From Aphrophora alni (lineage: Eukaryota; Arthropoda; Insecta; Hemiptera; Aphrophoridae), in assembly GCA_963513935.1 (NCBI GenBank), contig OY740770.1:95140511-95204510 (forward strand): a DNA stretch of 64,000 nt, in the 5' to 3' direction. This document shows positions 1 through 11,645 of this stretch, in pieces. Both the position numbers and the translations under genes were made by a program. Below the pieces are notes generated by a model. It was not told the origin of the DNA. It ran no database searches and was given only the letters and a program-made list of their open reading frames with translations. Positions within the stretch are counted from its first letter, which is position 1; each line of letters starts with the position of its first letter.

Positions 1-1488
1 CATTAGTTTTATGTTTTACACCATTAGCAACATAGCAATAATCACCTAAATTAATGAAGTTGTTCTTACCCCCCCTCCCCCGTTTATTTGCATTGAAATT
101 TACAAGTTCTGCTTAGCTTAATTTTTATATTAATCAAACGATGGTTGGATGACTAAGCGTCCCTTGTCTAAGATTCTCAATTAGTATTTTCAATATTTAC
201 TGTTTAAATGTCGTTATTTGATAAATATAGGATTTTCATTATTTTACTAATATTGGGCTAATATTTTACTAATTGTGGTTACGATTCCTGATTAGTCCAA
301 TATTGACCACCGATATTGATAATCATTGGTTATAATATATATCTAATATTGCTTTAACATAAATTGCTACGTGGGTTCGTAAACAAGTCACACCAAAATT
401 CAGATACAAAATCACAAATTTTAAAATATACCGATTTCGTTGAAAGTTTTTTTTTTAAAGATTCTGAGGTTGAATTTGACAAAAGGTTTTAAACTAAGTA
501 TTGGAAGGTATCGCTGGTCTCAATACCTTCTCTTACAACAGAATATATAGGTTATCTAATCAGTAATCGAATCGCACTTATCGACGACCTAATCTGGTTA
601 GAAGTAATCGATTCTAGATTAAGTAGATTACAGTGGCAAGAGGCAGCTAAGGTGCTGGAGCTATGCTCATTAATCCCAGTCTAGGATATCGCTCATCTTA
701 CATCAATTTTCTTTTTTTGGTTTGATATTTTTACTTTTTTATTTGTAACCTTATAAAAGAATTTTTGGTTACTGCAAAAGAAATAGTTGTTATTGCGGAT
801 ATTGATAGCTATGTCGGATCAAAAAATACTTTTCATTAATCAGAATTTACAAATTAGCACGATTTTTATTAACTGTAGTTGATGTTAATTCCCCCCTCCA
901 CTCCATACATACAGTTCAAACATACAAATTAGTTGAACAAGTTATATAGGGGGAAATTGCTATTTAGACTATGTTCACTCAGTACAATGGACAAATTTAA
1001 CTGAAATTTTGGCTAATTGTTTTTTATACCCGTGCACAAACACAAAATGGCAACAACTGTTTGAACTTTTCAATACACGTAACGAATTCGCTTGTTTACC
1101 AGAACGTTCAATCAGGAGTGAACACAAAACCAAAAATAATTATCAATTAATTTTTAATATGTTAAACTATAAAGACGAAATTCCCTGTATACCTCAGTAC
1201 AACTTTTCAAACTCTGTAGGTTTTTAACGTTTCGTTACGAGTGCCACCACAAAAAACTAATACATCCAAAACCAAAATTTACCTTTTAAAAAAATATATA
1301 AACTACTGAGGTCGAAGTTTTTTGTAGGTAGAGATGTTAAAAACACGAAACGAATCCTATTCTATTTTTAGAACATTTGTTTATTCAGAGTTGTCAAAAC
1401 ACCTGAACAATTAGGAGACCCCTTGTTGGTGATATATACGATCAGAGAAGTGGATAAATATCCAAGGTATAAACTACATATCTTGCTA
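1..1488. other. AT-rich flank, no gene seen
   Basis: Apart from possible outward extension of the inverted repeats of the next element, I see no coding frame, RNA gene or repeat here. The 72-codon frame at 1009-1227 matches nothing. Confidence 0.5.
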
Positions 1489-3182
1489 CAGTCTCGGATG
1501 GCTTGTATCAGATTAGTAAACCCTTTGCTCTCGCACGCGCAGGGACTGACCGGCAGACAATGGCTAGCGGAGCTACGTGTCACTCATAGCAAGTATGCTA
1601 CTACGATTTTTTACAAATTTTAGAATTGTTTTGTTACATGAAATTATAAGGAAAAAATCCAAGCTCGACATTATTACTGCACAGTAAGGCGTACTTATAA
1701 ATGCAAGATAACTTCATCTCTGCGTTTCGAAGCTTATTTAAAGTTTGTTTTGCAGACTTGAGACTGCCAAAGGCAGCATTCAAAGTTTTTGTGTTATTTT
1801 TGTTTTGTTTTTTGTAGAAGTTACTTTGTCAGAACAAGAACTATTTAAAATATTTATAAAATCTTTTAAAAAGTGTATTTTTCTGTTTCACTTCAGTATG
1901 AAAAGATCAGGATGTATATTCCAAGGGGACACAGACGACGTCCTCTTCTTCATCAATACTCCATTCGTTACTGCTCCAGTCGTCACTTGGTGCCAAGTTG
2001 ATGATGAATTGTTGTACACTCGAGTCATCAAGCCCTTCACTCTTCCAGTCTTCTTCCATGATTTTTTCCACATGTTTCACATATTTGGCCCACTTTTCTC
2101 TAGTAAAATTGCCTATCGACTCCATGAATTTTTAATGCACATTTACGAGCTTGAACGTTGTATTTCGTTTCTTGACATAGTCCTTCAGGTTTGACCACAT
2201 AATTTCAATAGGTTTATAATGGCAGTGAAATTGTAGTAGGCCGTTGATCTTAAATCCCCTTTTCACAGCCTTTACATCGATGACCTTGGTTGGTTGCGGT
2301 AGTTTGTGTAGTCGGACAAGTTCGTATATCTCAGGTTTAAGCAGATCCTCCCTAAACGATATTTTACTTTCCTGCAGACACTTAACTATATTTGCTTTGA
2401 TGGAAGATGAATTTAGAGCTTTATCTTTTACTCTCGAATGGTTGGGAGCGTTGTTCATAACAATCGTAGACTGAGGTGGAATTGCCGGTAGCAAGTGATC
2501 AAACACCCACTTTTCGAACCATCACAATTCATCTCCTCGTGGTAGTCTCCAGTCTTATTTGATTCAAACAATAGGGAGAGAGCATTTATCCAGCCATTAG
2601 AGCCACCAGCATGACAGATAATTAGCCGTTTTCTTTTGCCAACAGGGGCGCCAGTAGCACCAGGTTTCACACAGAAATACATAGTTCTTTATTTGTCACT
2701 AATCGTTTTCCAATAACCATTGTAATATCCATTGACTCAGTTATAAGCGTATGTAGAAGGATTATGTAAATAGTGTAAATCTTGTTGAAGATGCAATAAC
2801 TTGTTTGGATACAACGTAAAATGATATATAGGCCAGCATAATGTTCCAGTAACTGGCTATTTATTAAAGACGTGTACAAAATATATATATATTCATCATT
2901 ATATAATTATATGTTATAATAATTGTAGTTATTCCATACTTTGCAGTAATATGGCTGAGTTTGGACTTACCTTTCTTGTAATTCTCAAATACATGCCAAT
3001 AATATAATCGTATCAATACAATTCTAAAATTTGTAAAAAATCGTAGTCTAGCTATATGTCTAGCAAGACTAGGCGTCTTGCTATGTGTGACACGTAACTT
3101 GCCCAGCCATTGTCTGTCGGTCCTTCCCTGCGCGTGCGAGAGCGAAAGGTCTACTGATACGACACACGCCATTCGAGACTGG
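1489..3182 (-). mobile_element. Decayed DNA transposon with long inverted repeats, Tc1/mariner-like
   Basis: Inverted repeats of about 150-170 bp bound the element. The left arm is 1489-1637. The right arm is 3010-3182, with about 25 extra bases and roughly 80% or better identity. Both include the motif ctctcgcacgcgcaggga and an identical cgattttttacaaatttt stretch. Weaker similarity seems to extend outward by tens of bases, so the true ends are uncertain. Between the arms lies a broken transposase on the minus strand. Long arms with a degenerate transposase indicate an old copy. Confidence 0.75.
1888..2690 (-). pseudogene. Transposase remnant, IS630-Tc1-mariner-like DDE
   Basis: Three minus-strand frames together read as the middle and C-terminal part of a DDE transposase. 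The first (2455-2682) has GAPVGKRKRLIICHAGGSNG and KTGDYHEEMN. The second (2132-2506) has TIVMNNAPNHS and HYKPIEIMWSNLKDYVKKRN. The third (1907-2125) is the C-terminal tail with a KWAKYVKHVEKIMEEDW motif. In this group the second motif normally reads MDNA, so the catalytic Asp has become Asn. The N-terminal DNA-binding part and the first catalytic Asp are not found. At least two frameshifts separate the pieces, so the gene is dead. The plus-strand frame at 1745-2194 is only its antisense shadow. Confidence 0.75.
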
Positions 3183-4675
3183 CCAGACTGTACAAACCTT
3201 ATAGGCTAAACATGAATATATCAATGTCCGAACAAGGCCGAGTAACAGACTAAACTTAAAATATATTGTGATAAAATAACTGAGGCCTCCTATCCACTGA
3301 AGCGAGTTGGTAATATTTTTACTCTTAGGCCTACCAAACAACAACCGAGGCTGCAAACTTATTACTCATTCTGTCTTTTTTTTACATCCGTGTTTTCTAT
3401 AAATTGAAATGTATGGTTTGCAGTAACTTTTCATAATTCTTAAGGAATTTATTTAATTCAATGGATCTGATAGAGAAATTTCTTTTTTCATTAAGATTGT
3501 TCTGAGGTTTTACTAATACTTTCGAATCAGTAATATGAGATACATTCACCAAGATTTATTACGTTTCTTTAGAATCACATTTGTAGGATTAATTATATAC
3601 AAATAAACAGAGACATTTAGTAAAAAAAAAAAAAAAAAGAAAAAAAAAAAGTGTATTGACTCAAGAAATCCTAAAACTGATATATTCACTGATAAATTCT
3701 GAAATAATATATCATAATTCTAATACTTTCTCCTCTTCTAAGGAAGTAAAACGAAGGACTTTACTTCTGTTAAGAGGACTATCATGGTTAAGGGAAGCGA
3801 CTGTCTTCACATTTTGTTTATGAGAATACATTTTATCTTCTAAATTTATAATTATGCAAAAATTTAATAACTTGAAGAATAACTTTCCCTACAACCCACA
3901 CTTGTTTTGGCGAATTAAGATGAACTATTGTCAAAAATAAACTCAGGACGACGTAGGAAGACCTAATTACAACAGCGTTAGTCATCAGTTTTATTGCTAT
4001 TAGGTCTAACAAAGCCTGCACCCTTCCGTGTATTACTCAACGTACCTTAGATATTATATAACTTCAACTGACATCCTCCCACCAGCTTTGTAATTACTTC
4101 TCGGCTCATCTCAGAGCTGCGATAAGTAACTTTCCTTAAAGCCGCTACAAGTTTAGTTTTGAATTTTGTTTTTAGTAGTTTAAATTATTTAATCTATTGT
4201 ATAATTCTATCTCACCTTCTTAATTTTTTCAACATTTTTTTTCTGTTTGTATGTTATTGAATTTCTTTTTAAAATAACGTTACTGTACCATAGTTAGTTA
4301 CTCTCTGGACAAAATTTCGAGCCAGGACCATATAATGTGTTCAGAATATGTGTTAAGTATTCATTCAAATTCATATATTATTGCTATAACTCACTATAAT
4401 TTATTATAATAATCAATTTATTTATTTTAAATTAATGATTATTGCTTTACATTGATTCATTATTGGGGCGAATTCGTACAATAACAGTATTCCCAAGAAT
4501 TAAAACAAAATTATAAATTATATTATAAATATATAATACATATTTGTTTATCTCACTTTATATTTGTACAGTTTATCCACTTGAAATAAGGAATACTTGT
4601 GGAAACTTCAATCATCAAATAAAATAAATATGTCATTATTGCTTTATATAAAAAATGAAAATATAAAAAAAGACC
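3183..4675. other. AT-rich intergenic stretch, no gene seen
   Basis: The only structure noted is a poly(A) tract near 3631-3650. Short frames here match nothing. Confidence 0.5.
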
Positions 4676-4850
4676 CTAACCCCGAATACTCTAATATCGT
4701 CAGGTTCAGAAGAGAACAAGAATTGGTCAAGAGAGATCTGATAGGAAAGACGAATGAGTTTCTAACCTAAGATTATATAAGAAAATGTGTGTTTACAGCT
4801 AGGATCTCTCAGGAATGCTCCGCACTCACTATTAGTACAATAAGGGCAAT
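4676..4850 (+). repeat. Dispersed repeat copy A
   Basis: About 170 bp aligns with 22510-22685 and, over about 75 bp, with the reverse complement of 14098-14172. Shared blocks include gagaacaagaattggtcaag here and the near-identical gaacaagagttggtcaagag in copy B. No terminal repeats or coding sense were found, so the class is unknown. Confidence 0.65.
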
Positions 4851-4863
4851 AAATATTTGATTT

Positions 4864-5028
4864 GTAGCAAGACGACTTTTCAATAACTAACATATCATCT
4901 TCAGTTGTTACACTGTACACCAAATCTTTATGGTGAACATTTCTAACATGGATTGGTTATCCTCTTGGTAGGTTTGAGTACAAGTAACAACTGAAGATGA
5001 CTTAAATATGGAAACGTCGTCATGCTAC
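4864..5028. ncRNA. Inverted pair of hammerhead-ribozyme-like motifs (Penelope-type arrangement)
   Basis: Two arms, 4864-4911 and 4984-5028, are inverted copies separated by 72 bp. Each carries gtaacaa, the hammerhead box CTGAAGA, and further on GAAA followed by a (C/A)GTCGTC block. On the plus strand, GAAACGTCGTC can form a two-base helix III with a GTC loop ending at a C17-type cleavage position. The flanks gtaacaa and atgctac (plus arm) or ttgctac (minus arm) pair over 5-6 of 7 positions as helix I. Helix II is weak in both, so activity is doubtful. Penelope-like retroelements are known to carry minimal hammerheads of this design. Confidence 0.35.
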
Positions 5029-5899
5029 AAATAAAATGTTTGTTGGAAAATATTTAGTTTTCTTTTATTTAATGTTTGAAAGTTTTATTATTATTATTTT
5101 AATTTTAATTTTTTACAAACTCTCTAAGTTTTAATTAGATGCACGACGGTATATCAAAGTGTTTTAGTACAGGTATTGCTTATGAGATATCAACTTTTGC
5201 ATAAGAAAAGTAAAGAAAGAAAATGGTGAATAATTAAGGTCTATAAAATTAAAAATATACAGTATGTATAAGAATTGTATTTCTTTTAATCATATATACA
5301 AAGTAAGAAAGAGACTCCTAGATTTAACAGATACATCTGATTTCATTGTCCTTATGCCGAAATAATTGGTTAAAAGATATCCATCTGTCGTATCATATCG
5401 TCACTGAACTACTCCTAAACGAATTGACTGATGTGGTATATAGCCATATTTTCAGAATACCCCCTTTTTATATTTTGGACGTTTCAGAATTTGTCATTAA
5501 TTTTTTTTTTTAAATTAGATATAACAATTTCTATTAAATTTGCCCATATTGCAAATCCAAAGAGTTTAAACAAAACTTATTGATCTACCCAAAAATACCC
5601 TTCAAGAATTATCGGTTAGGTAAGATAAACGTCAAATGGCGCTTTTAAATTTAGGGTATTTTGAAGTCGTTACCAGATCATTAAATAAAATGTTAGCAAA
5701 ATAAGAAGGTAAAATGTATGTAAGAGAAAATTACTATTCACAAGTAAGTCTTGCTTCCATTTTCATTTTGATATCATCCAAATTGCTGTCAAGTCTAACG
5801 ATCGCAATCACTAATGTTGATTTTAAGATATAACGAGTAAGTAGTCAATATCGTTCATTTTAGCTTTTTAGCTACAAAGTCTTTTTTATTATTATTTGT

Positions 5900-6338
5900 A
5901 TTGGAAGTGTATAGCCGCTGGACACCTCAGCCTGAAAGTTTTTGTGTACTTCCTGTTTATAAACTGCCTTCCTTAGTTCAAAGTTCTTCACGGGATCCAT
6001 AACGTGTCCAGTCAGATCAATACTTTTGGAAGTCCTGAAAGGTTAAAGATCCTGAATCTCTTTGTCCCAGTACGTCACACTTCAAAAGTAGTTGCTCTGC
6101 TGTTTAAAAAAATTGTTTCAGAGTCTGCATCTCAAGTCTCCTTGTAAAAGTTCCGTGGTGTTCAGGAGCTTCTTGAATGCACCATGTACCCTCACGAAGG
6201 TTAAAATCTTCCTTGGATTGTGTCTGCTTAGAGTTCTTAGATACTTCCAGAGTTTCTAATCTAGTTTATATAGGGACCCATAGAGTTTATCTCTCGAGAT
6301 TTCTTTCCACCTTTTAAGTGTCTCTGTCGCTACCCACC
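5900..6338 (-). pseudogene. LINE ORF2 C-terminal remnant, part 1 (zinc-knuckle tail)
   Basis: The minus strand, read across frames, resembles the end of an RNase H-bearing LINE ORF2: HNPRKILTFVRVHGAF, GDLRCRLC, then TAEQLLLKCDVLGQR. In related LINEs this is LTGHG..F, C-x-L-C, TAEHLLxxC. The final in-frame segment runs GHVMDPVKNFELRKAV to KNFQAEVSSGYT. Frameshifts and stops show an old copy. A MITE separates this from a further piece at 6604-6760. Confidence 0.5.
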
Positions 6339-6603
6339 TATAAATGGACAGGTTTCATCTGAGCTGTGACCAGCGCGTGGAGGGGAGGTAAAGTTTGTAG
6401 TTCGAGGCCGCGTGGGGACTGAGGCATTGTAGGGGAAACAGTCAGCACCGGCTATTATCCCCGATCCAGCGGTCTTGCAGACATCGTTGTTAGTACCAAC
6501 ACCCGACATAGACTGAGGCGGCCGCTTCCCCCACCACTTTACTGACGCCTAGACCCACTGTATACCGAAACTCCACAGCTCAGATGAAACCTGTCCATTT
6601 ATA
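6339..6603. mobile_element. MITE with perfect 28-30 bp inverted repeats, inside a LINE relic
   Basis: Perfect inverted repeats at 6339-6368 and 6574-6603 begin tataaatggacaggtttcat. If TA is the target duplication, the element is 6341-6601 (261 bp) with 28-bp termini, as in Tc1/mariner-type MITEs. The interior is strikingly GC-rich for this window and has no coding capacity. Perfect arms suggest a young insertion compared with the decayed LINE around it. Confidence 0.8.
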
Positions 6604-6760
6604 CTTAGGCTTGACAATACCACACTTTTACGTCTGGCGTATGCAGTTTCTGGACCACTGAGCGCCCTTCTTTGTCAGTTTGTCTGTCAGGCACCCGCGA
6701 TATTTCTACCTGGTTCATTGTCGAAAGTATAATCAAGGTTTGGTCACAACTCCACGCCAA
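6604..6760 (-). pseudogene. LINE ORF2 remnant, part 2 (upstream side of the MITE)
   Basis: The minus strand here reads VEISRVPDRQTDKEG, reminiscent of the LINE RNase H motif WVPGHxGxxGNE. Continuity with 5900-6338 across the MITE is inferred from order and strand. The match is weak. Confidence 0.3.
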
Positions 6761-8982
6761 TTGAGATGAGAATTCATGTCAGCTATGTATGTGTGAGAAA
6801 GTTTGTGCATCATTAATTTTTATGGCATAGAAGCGTGGTAAAATCCGGTTACCTTTCTTGCCAATTATTCTCGAATCGTAATTTAATTTTACCTGCAGTT
6901 CTGTAGACTGGTTTGTGTTAATTCCAATTTTCTTCGAATCAACATGAAATAACGCCTATATGATTTCTTTTGAGAATTTTTACCGTTAACTTCTTAATAA
7001 CTTCAATACTAACAATTCAGCAAAATTTAATAAAAATCATTTAGTAAATACATTTTATATAATCAATTGTAGTTATTACAATTAGCTACATGTTTCGTTG
7101 CACATAGGCACCAATATCAACATCTTGCAAGTATGGTACTGACTTGAAGAATGATTTATAAAGGACCTGTCTAGTACTCGGTTTTTTACTTTGGGCAGAT
7201 TAAATCTTATAGATCTGTTTTTGTTGTTAATTCAATGAGTTGTAAACGCAATTAGAAGTGAAATAAAATTTTTAATTTATAATTTAGTATGTTGTCCGGG
7301 TTATTTTTATAATGCCTGTAAATATCATATTCCTCTTTATCCATTGTGTGTCCTTTATTTAGTCTAATGTTATATCGTCATGTTGTCCTGAATGCTGGTG
7401 TATAAGTAGTGGTTATCAATTAAATGTTCTGCAAATGGGGAAACTGTTGCTTTTTGCTGCTCGGTATATATTCTCTTAATATTATTTTATTCGTCCAATA
7501 TGTTGTTTATCACAGTCGTTAAATTTTAATTTGTATGTGCCACTGTTTGAGTATATGTTTTTATTATTATTCTGGTACTTCAAATAATTCAGTCTTTTAG
7601 TCAGTACTATACCTGTAGGATATTTATTACAAAATTTATAACGCGAACAATAACTTTCAACATATTTTTTTGTATTGTGTGATTTTTGTTCATTGTTGGC
7701 TAGCCTGAAAATGTTACCTGTGTGCAGCGAAAAATGTAGCTAAGTGTAATAACAAAAAGCCTACAATTGAGTACACATAAGTTATTTATTAAAATATAAG
7801 TAGTTCTAAGGCTAAACCATGAATATATAATTATTTACTTCTCTTTGTGAAGCTCAAATTTGTTTATTTTGTATATAGAGAGAACAATCATATTTTAGTG
7901 TAGGCTATATACAGATTGGAAAACATACCACTATGTATGGTTAAAAATATGCTCACATACCAAATGTATTTGAACAAAATCAATCAAACTATTTGAGCAG
8001 AATCCCACAGACTAAAAATAGACGACATGGAGAAGACACATAATTTAAAACCAATTAGATTAATTTAGAAACGCATTGGACTCATTACTCTACAAATACA
8101 TCAAAACTTTATCCGATAATACTACTTTGTTTTATATATTTATCATACAGGAAATTATGGTATAAAGTGTACGTTTATTGAATGTGTTTAATATATTATA
8201 CAGCGTGAATCTTTTATTTGGGAACTATTGGTGTATCTTGAACTATTAATCTGATGAGAAAATTAAAATGGAGGACAGTTGTTACTTTTCCATATAATTT
8301 AAAAATCTATTTTGCAAACTCTGAAATTGTCTCCATTTCCCAATATTGCGCCATCTTTTATATTTCTTATAGAGACCCATATGTTTTACGGTTTTTTTCG
8401 AATTTTACAAAACATTTTAAAACTGTTTAGTCCTTGGTTATTGTTTGAAGGACCTAATAGTTTAGGAGTAAGAGATGCTTAAAGTTTCGAACACTTTCAG
8501 GAGGCAATTTACCATACTTCCCATTGTTGAATCAAGAATGTATGTAGATATAGTCTAGGATGTGTAAATTACTAATAAAAACTATAAATAAAACAAATAA
8601 TTGTATAGACTATTTAATTCCTCACTGTTTTATTATAGTAACCTTACTTAGCTTACACTAGATTCTGGCATGGTTTTATTTGTTGCACAAATTATTTGAA
8701 ATCTTACATTAGTATTTACACATCCTTGATTATCTCTACTTACATTTTAATCTTGATGTAACATTGAGGGGAAACGGAAAATCGCTTCCAGAAAATGTTT
8801 TAAACGTCAAATGTTGGAAACTTTAGGCACCCCTTACTTCTAAACGAGTATTTTTATCAAACAATAACAAAAAAATTTAAAGTCTTAAAATTTTGTGGAA
8901 AATCCAAAAATAGTCTACCATAAAAATAGGAATCCCTATAACAAATATAAAAGTTGACAATCCATATTAGAAAATCGCGGCC

Positions 8983-9169
<187 letters not shown>

Positions 9170-9730
9170 TCTTTTATAGTGGTATATCGTAAACTATTAA
9201 TCTGATGAAAATGTGACGAAAAGTTTAAATAATACGGTTTGGATAAATGGTTCCCTATATTCATCTTTACAATTCATCTACATTTACTTTAAAAATGTAG
9301 TGTACCTTTTTGACGTCTTTCTTAACAAGGTTAATTTTTTGTTTTGGGGGAGGGGGTAAGTCCTGTAAGCCGCCACATACTCCCAAACATTTCTCTAAAT
9401 TTAGACGTAGAGTTGAGCACAATTTCATTTAAGTAGTTTGAGATGATCGATGCTAGCAACTCAGAATTTCATTCCATTAAACATCATTATGAGCGGGTAT
9501 GAGTTGCAGAAGTGAATGTGGGACAACTCACTGCGGTCAGTAGGCCTGTCCTGCCACTTCACATCCTTGATTTTGTGGCATTTTCTCTCTTTTAAAATGA
9601 GGATGTGGGATCCATTATAGCAACTAAATTATTTTTTAATAATATAACTAAATACAGTTCCTGTCTTAAAATGAAACAAATGTAATATCCAAAAAGGATT
9701 ATCATCAAATATTAAATACGAAAAAGAATA

Positions 9731-9751
9731 TTAATATATATTATATATATA

Positions 9752-9807
<56 letters not shown>
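9731..9807. repeat. (AT)n microsatellite
   Basis: An AT dinucleotide tract of roughly 75 bp, slightly interrupted at its start. Confidence 0.95.
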
Positions 9808-9810
<3 letters not shown>

Positions 9811-10694
9811 GAACATTTTTATACAGCAAACCAAAAGCAATATGTCGACCATTACACAACACTTCCTCGTAAAAACTTCAAGATAAATATATCACTAGAT
9901 TTATTTTTTCCAACAAATTGACTTAATTGATATACAACTTTAAACCAATTATAGTTTTGGAGTTCAGAGGGCATAAAGATCAAACTTCCTTAGAGCTGAG
10001 TTTTATTTCCATTCACGAAAGAGAATCCTAATTTATTGTCTGATAAAAATTTCCAAAGTAGGAAATAAAATTTGATGGAAGCCGTCATAATACTTACCCA
10101 GTCCCATCGTATGTAATACAAATAAATTCTCCATATGTAATGCTCAAAAATTGGTTTTTTGGCCTTGTAGGAAATGTTAAATTGTATTCGCATATCAAGT
10201 GTTCCAGTGGGGTAAGCTTATTAGAACAGTTACACAGGTATTCTGAACTATGTATTATCTTGCATTAGATAAAACTGCTTTATTACCAGACATATAGTAG
10301 CCTTCCAACAGCCATGTAGTCTTCCAGCTCTACACGTTTCACTTTCTGTACAACCTTGACCGCCGTATTGAACCCTAACTATGTTACTCCAAATACCTAG
10401 TACTGTAGTTCAGGGATACTTTCATTTTCGTCTGTTCTGCGTTTCGGATGTAACGGCATTCTTTGCAACGAACGTCATAATTAATGGGCGGAACACTTGA
10501 TTGAATATTATACCTTATAAGTAAGTATACACGTTTACAGACGCTTCATTTCCTGTAATTATAAAAACGCCTTAACTTTCTCACTTATGTTTAGGGAAAG
10601 TATTTTGATGACGAATTTGAAAAAGTTATTTTATCTGTGTTGAGTCTCCTCGGTTAAAAAAATTTCTGTTGATTTTTTTTCAGCCTGTCTCTCT

Positions 10695-10758
10695 GTATGT
10701 ATGTTTGTATGTATATAGGTATGTATGCGCGCGCGCTCGCGAGTGTGTGTGTGTGTGT
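10695..10758. repeat. Compound TATG / GC / GT simple repeat
   Basis: tatg-like tetranucleotides, then gcgcgcgctcgcga, then (GT)n. The alternating purine-pyrimidine GC/GT part has Z-DNA-forming character. Confidence 0.85.
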
Positions 10759-11539
10759 TAAAATTTGTAATTTTAACCCTGACTAAAATTCAAAATGGCG
10801 GACGCAACTTTAAAATCGGTGTAGAACTTTTTTTGGAGGTCTATTGACACTAGACGTAAGACCTATCGAAGAACACACAGATTGCACCCACAGCTACTTG
10901 ATTTGGCGAAATCTGCAAGTTTACTCTTATGACTTTTTCGTATGTAGATCGGTTATACCTTAGATAGAAGTAGATTTTTCATTTTAAGTAAATTTTGTAC
11001 GTTTTTCTCAAATTATTCAATCTTTCGATACACATATAAGACAGCTAGAATCATTAAATTTGCCACGCTTATGGCAGCTGGATGTAGGCAAACTGGCCAA
11101 ATTAGATGATTCTAGATGTCCTATTATAAGTGTGTCAAAAAACTAAATATTGAGTGGAAATTATCAAGTTTTTGTCTAAAACTTTGATCCAATGTCAACC
11201 CCCTTCCCCACCCCTCCTAACCCCTCTTTCAGGTTTGTATTGATCCACTGGGGGGTTAAGGCGAGGCCCCGGATGGTTTGTAGCGAGCGAAGCAAGTTAC
11301 TTATATAATGAACAATGCTTCGTCTGGGCTTGCTCCTTTATCAAAACTTCTTTTATCGCCATATTTCTTCTTTTATGTTTATTATTACATGAGTTGAATT
11401 CTTGAGTAGCAATGGGCTATATATTAAAGTCATCGAGTTTATTCATGCCAAAGCCTGACTACAATACTGGAATCCACATTAAAGTCTAAAAGAGTAAACA
11501 AATACTTCACGCCTGTTGTGTATACAGGTGGTTAGATGA

Positions 11540-11645
11540 ATTTATTATATGTATGGGTGGATGTATGGATGGATGAATGAATATATGGGTGGATGCATCG
11601 ATGCATGTATGGATAGATGAAAGTATTGATGGATGTATATGTGGT
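11540..11645. repeat. Imperfect GGAT/GTAT tetranucleotide repeat
   Basis: Interrupted ggat, gaat and gtat units over about 100 bp. The overlapping minus-strand frame with YIHSSIHTS is a by-product. Confidence 0.85.

Noticed and set aside
1745..2194. 149-codon plus-strand frame
   Set aside because: It is antisense to the decayed transposase, whose motifs are clear on the minus strand.
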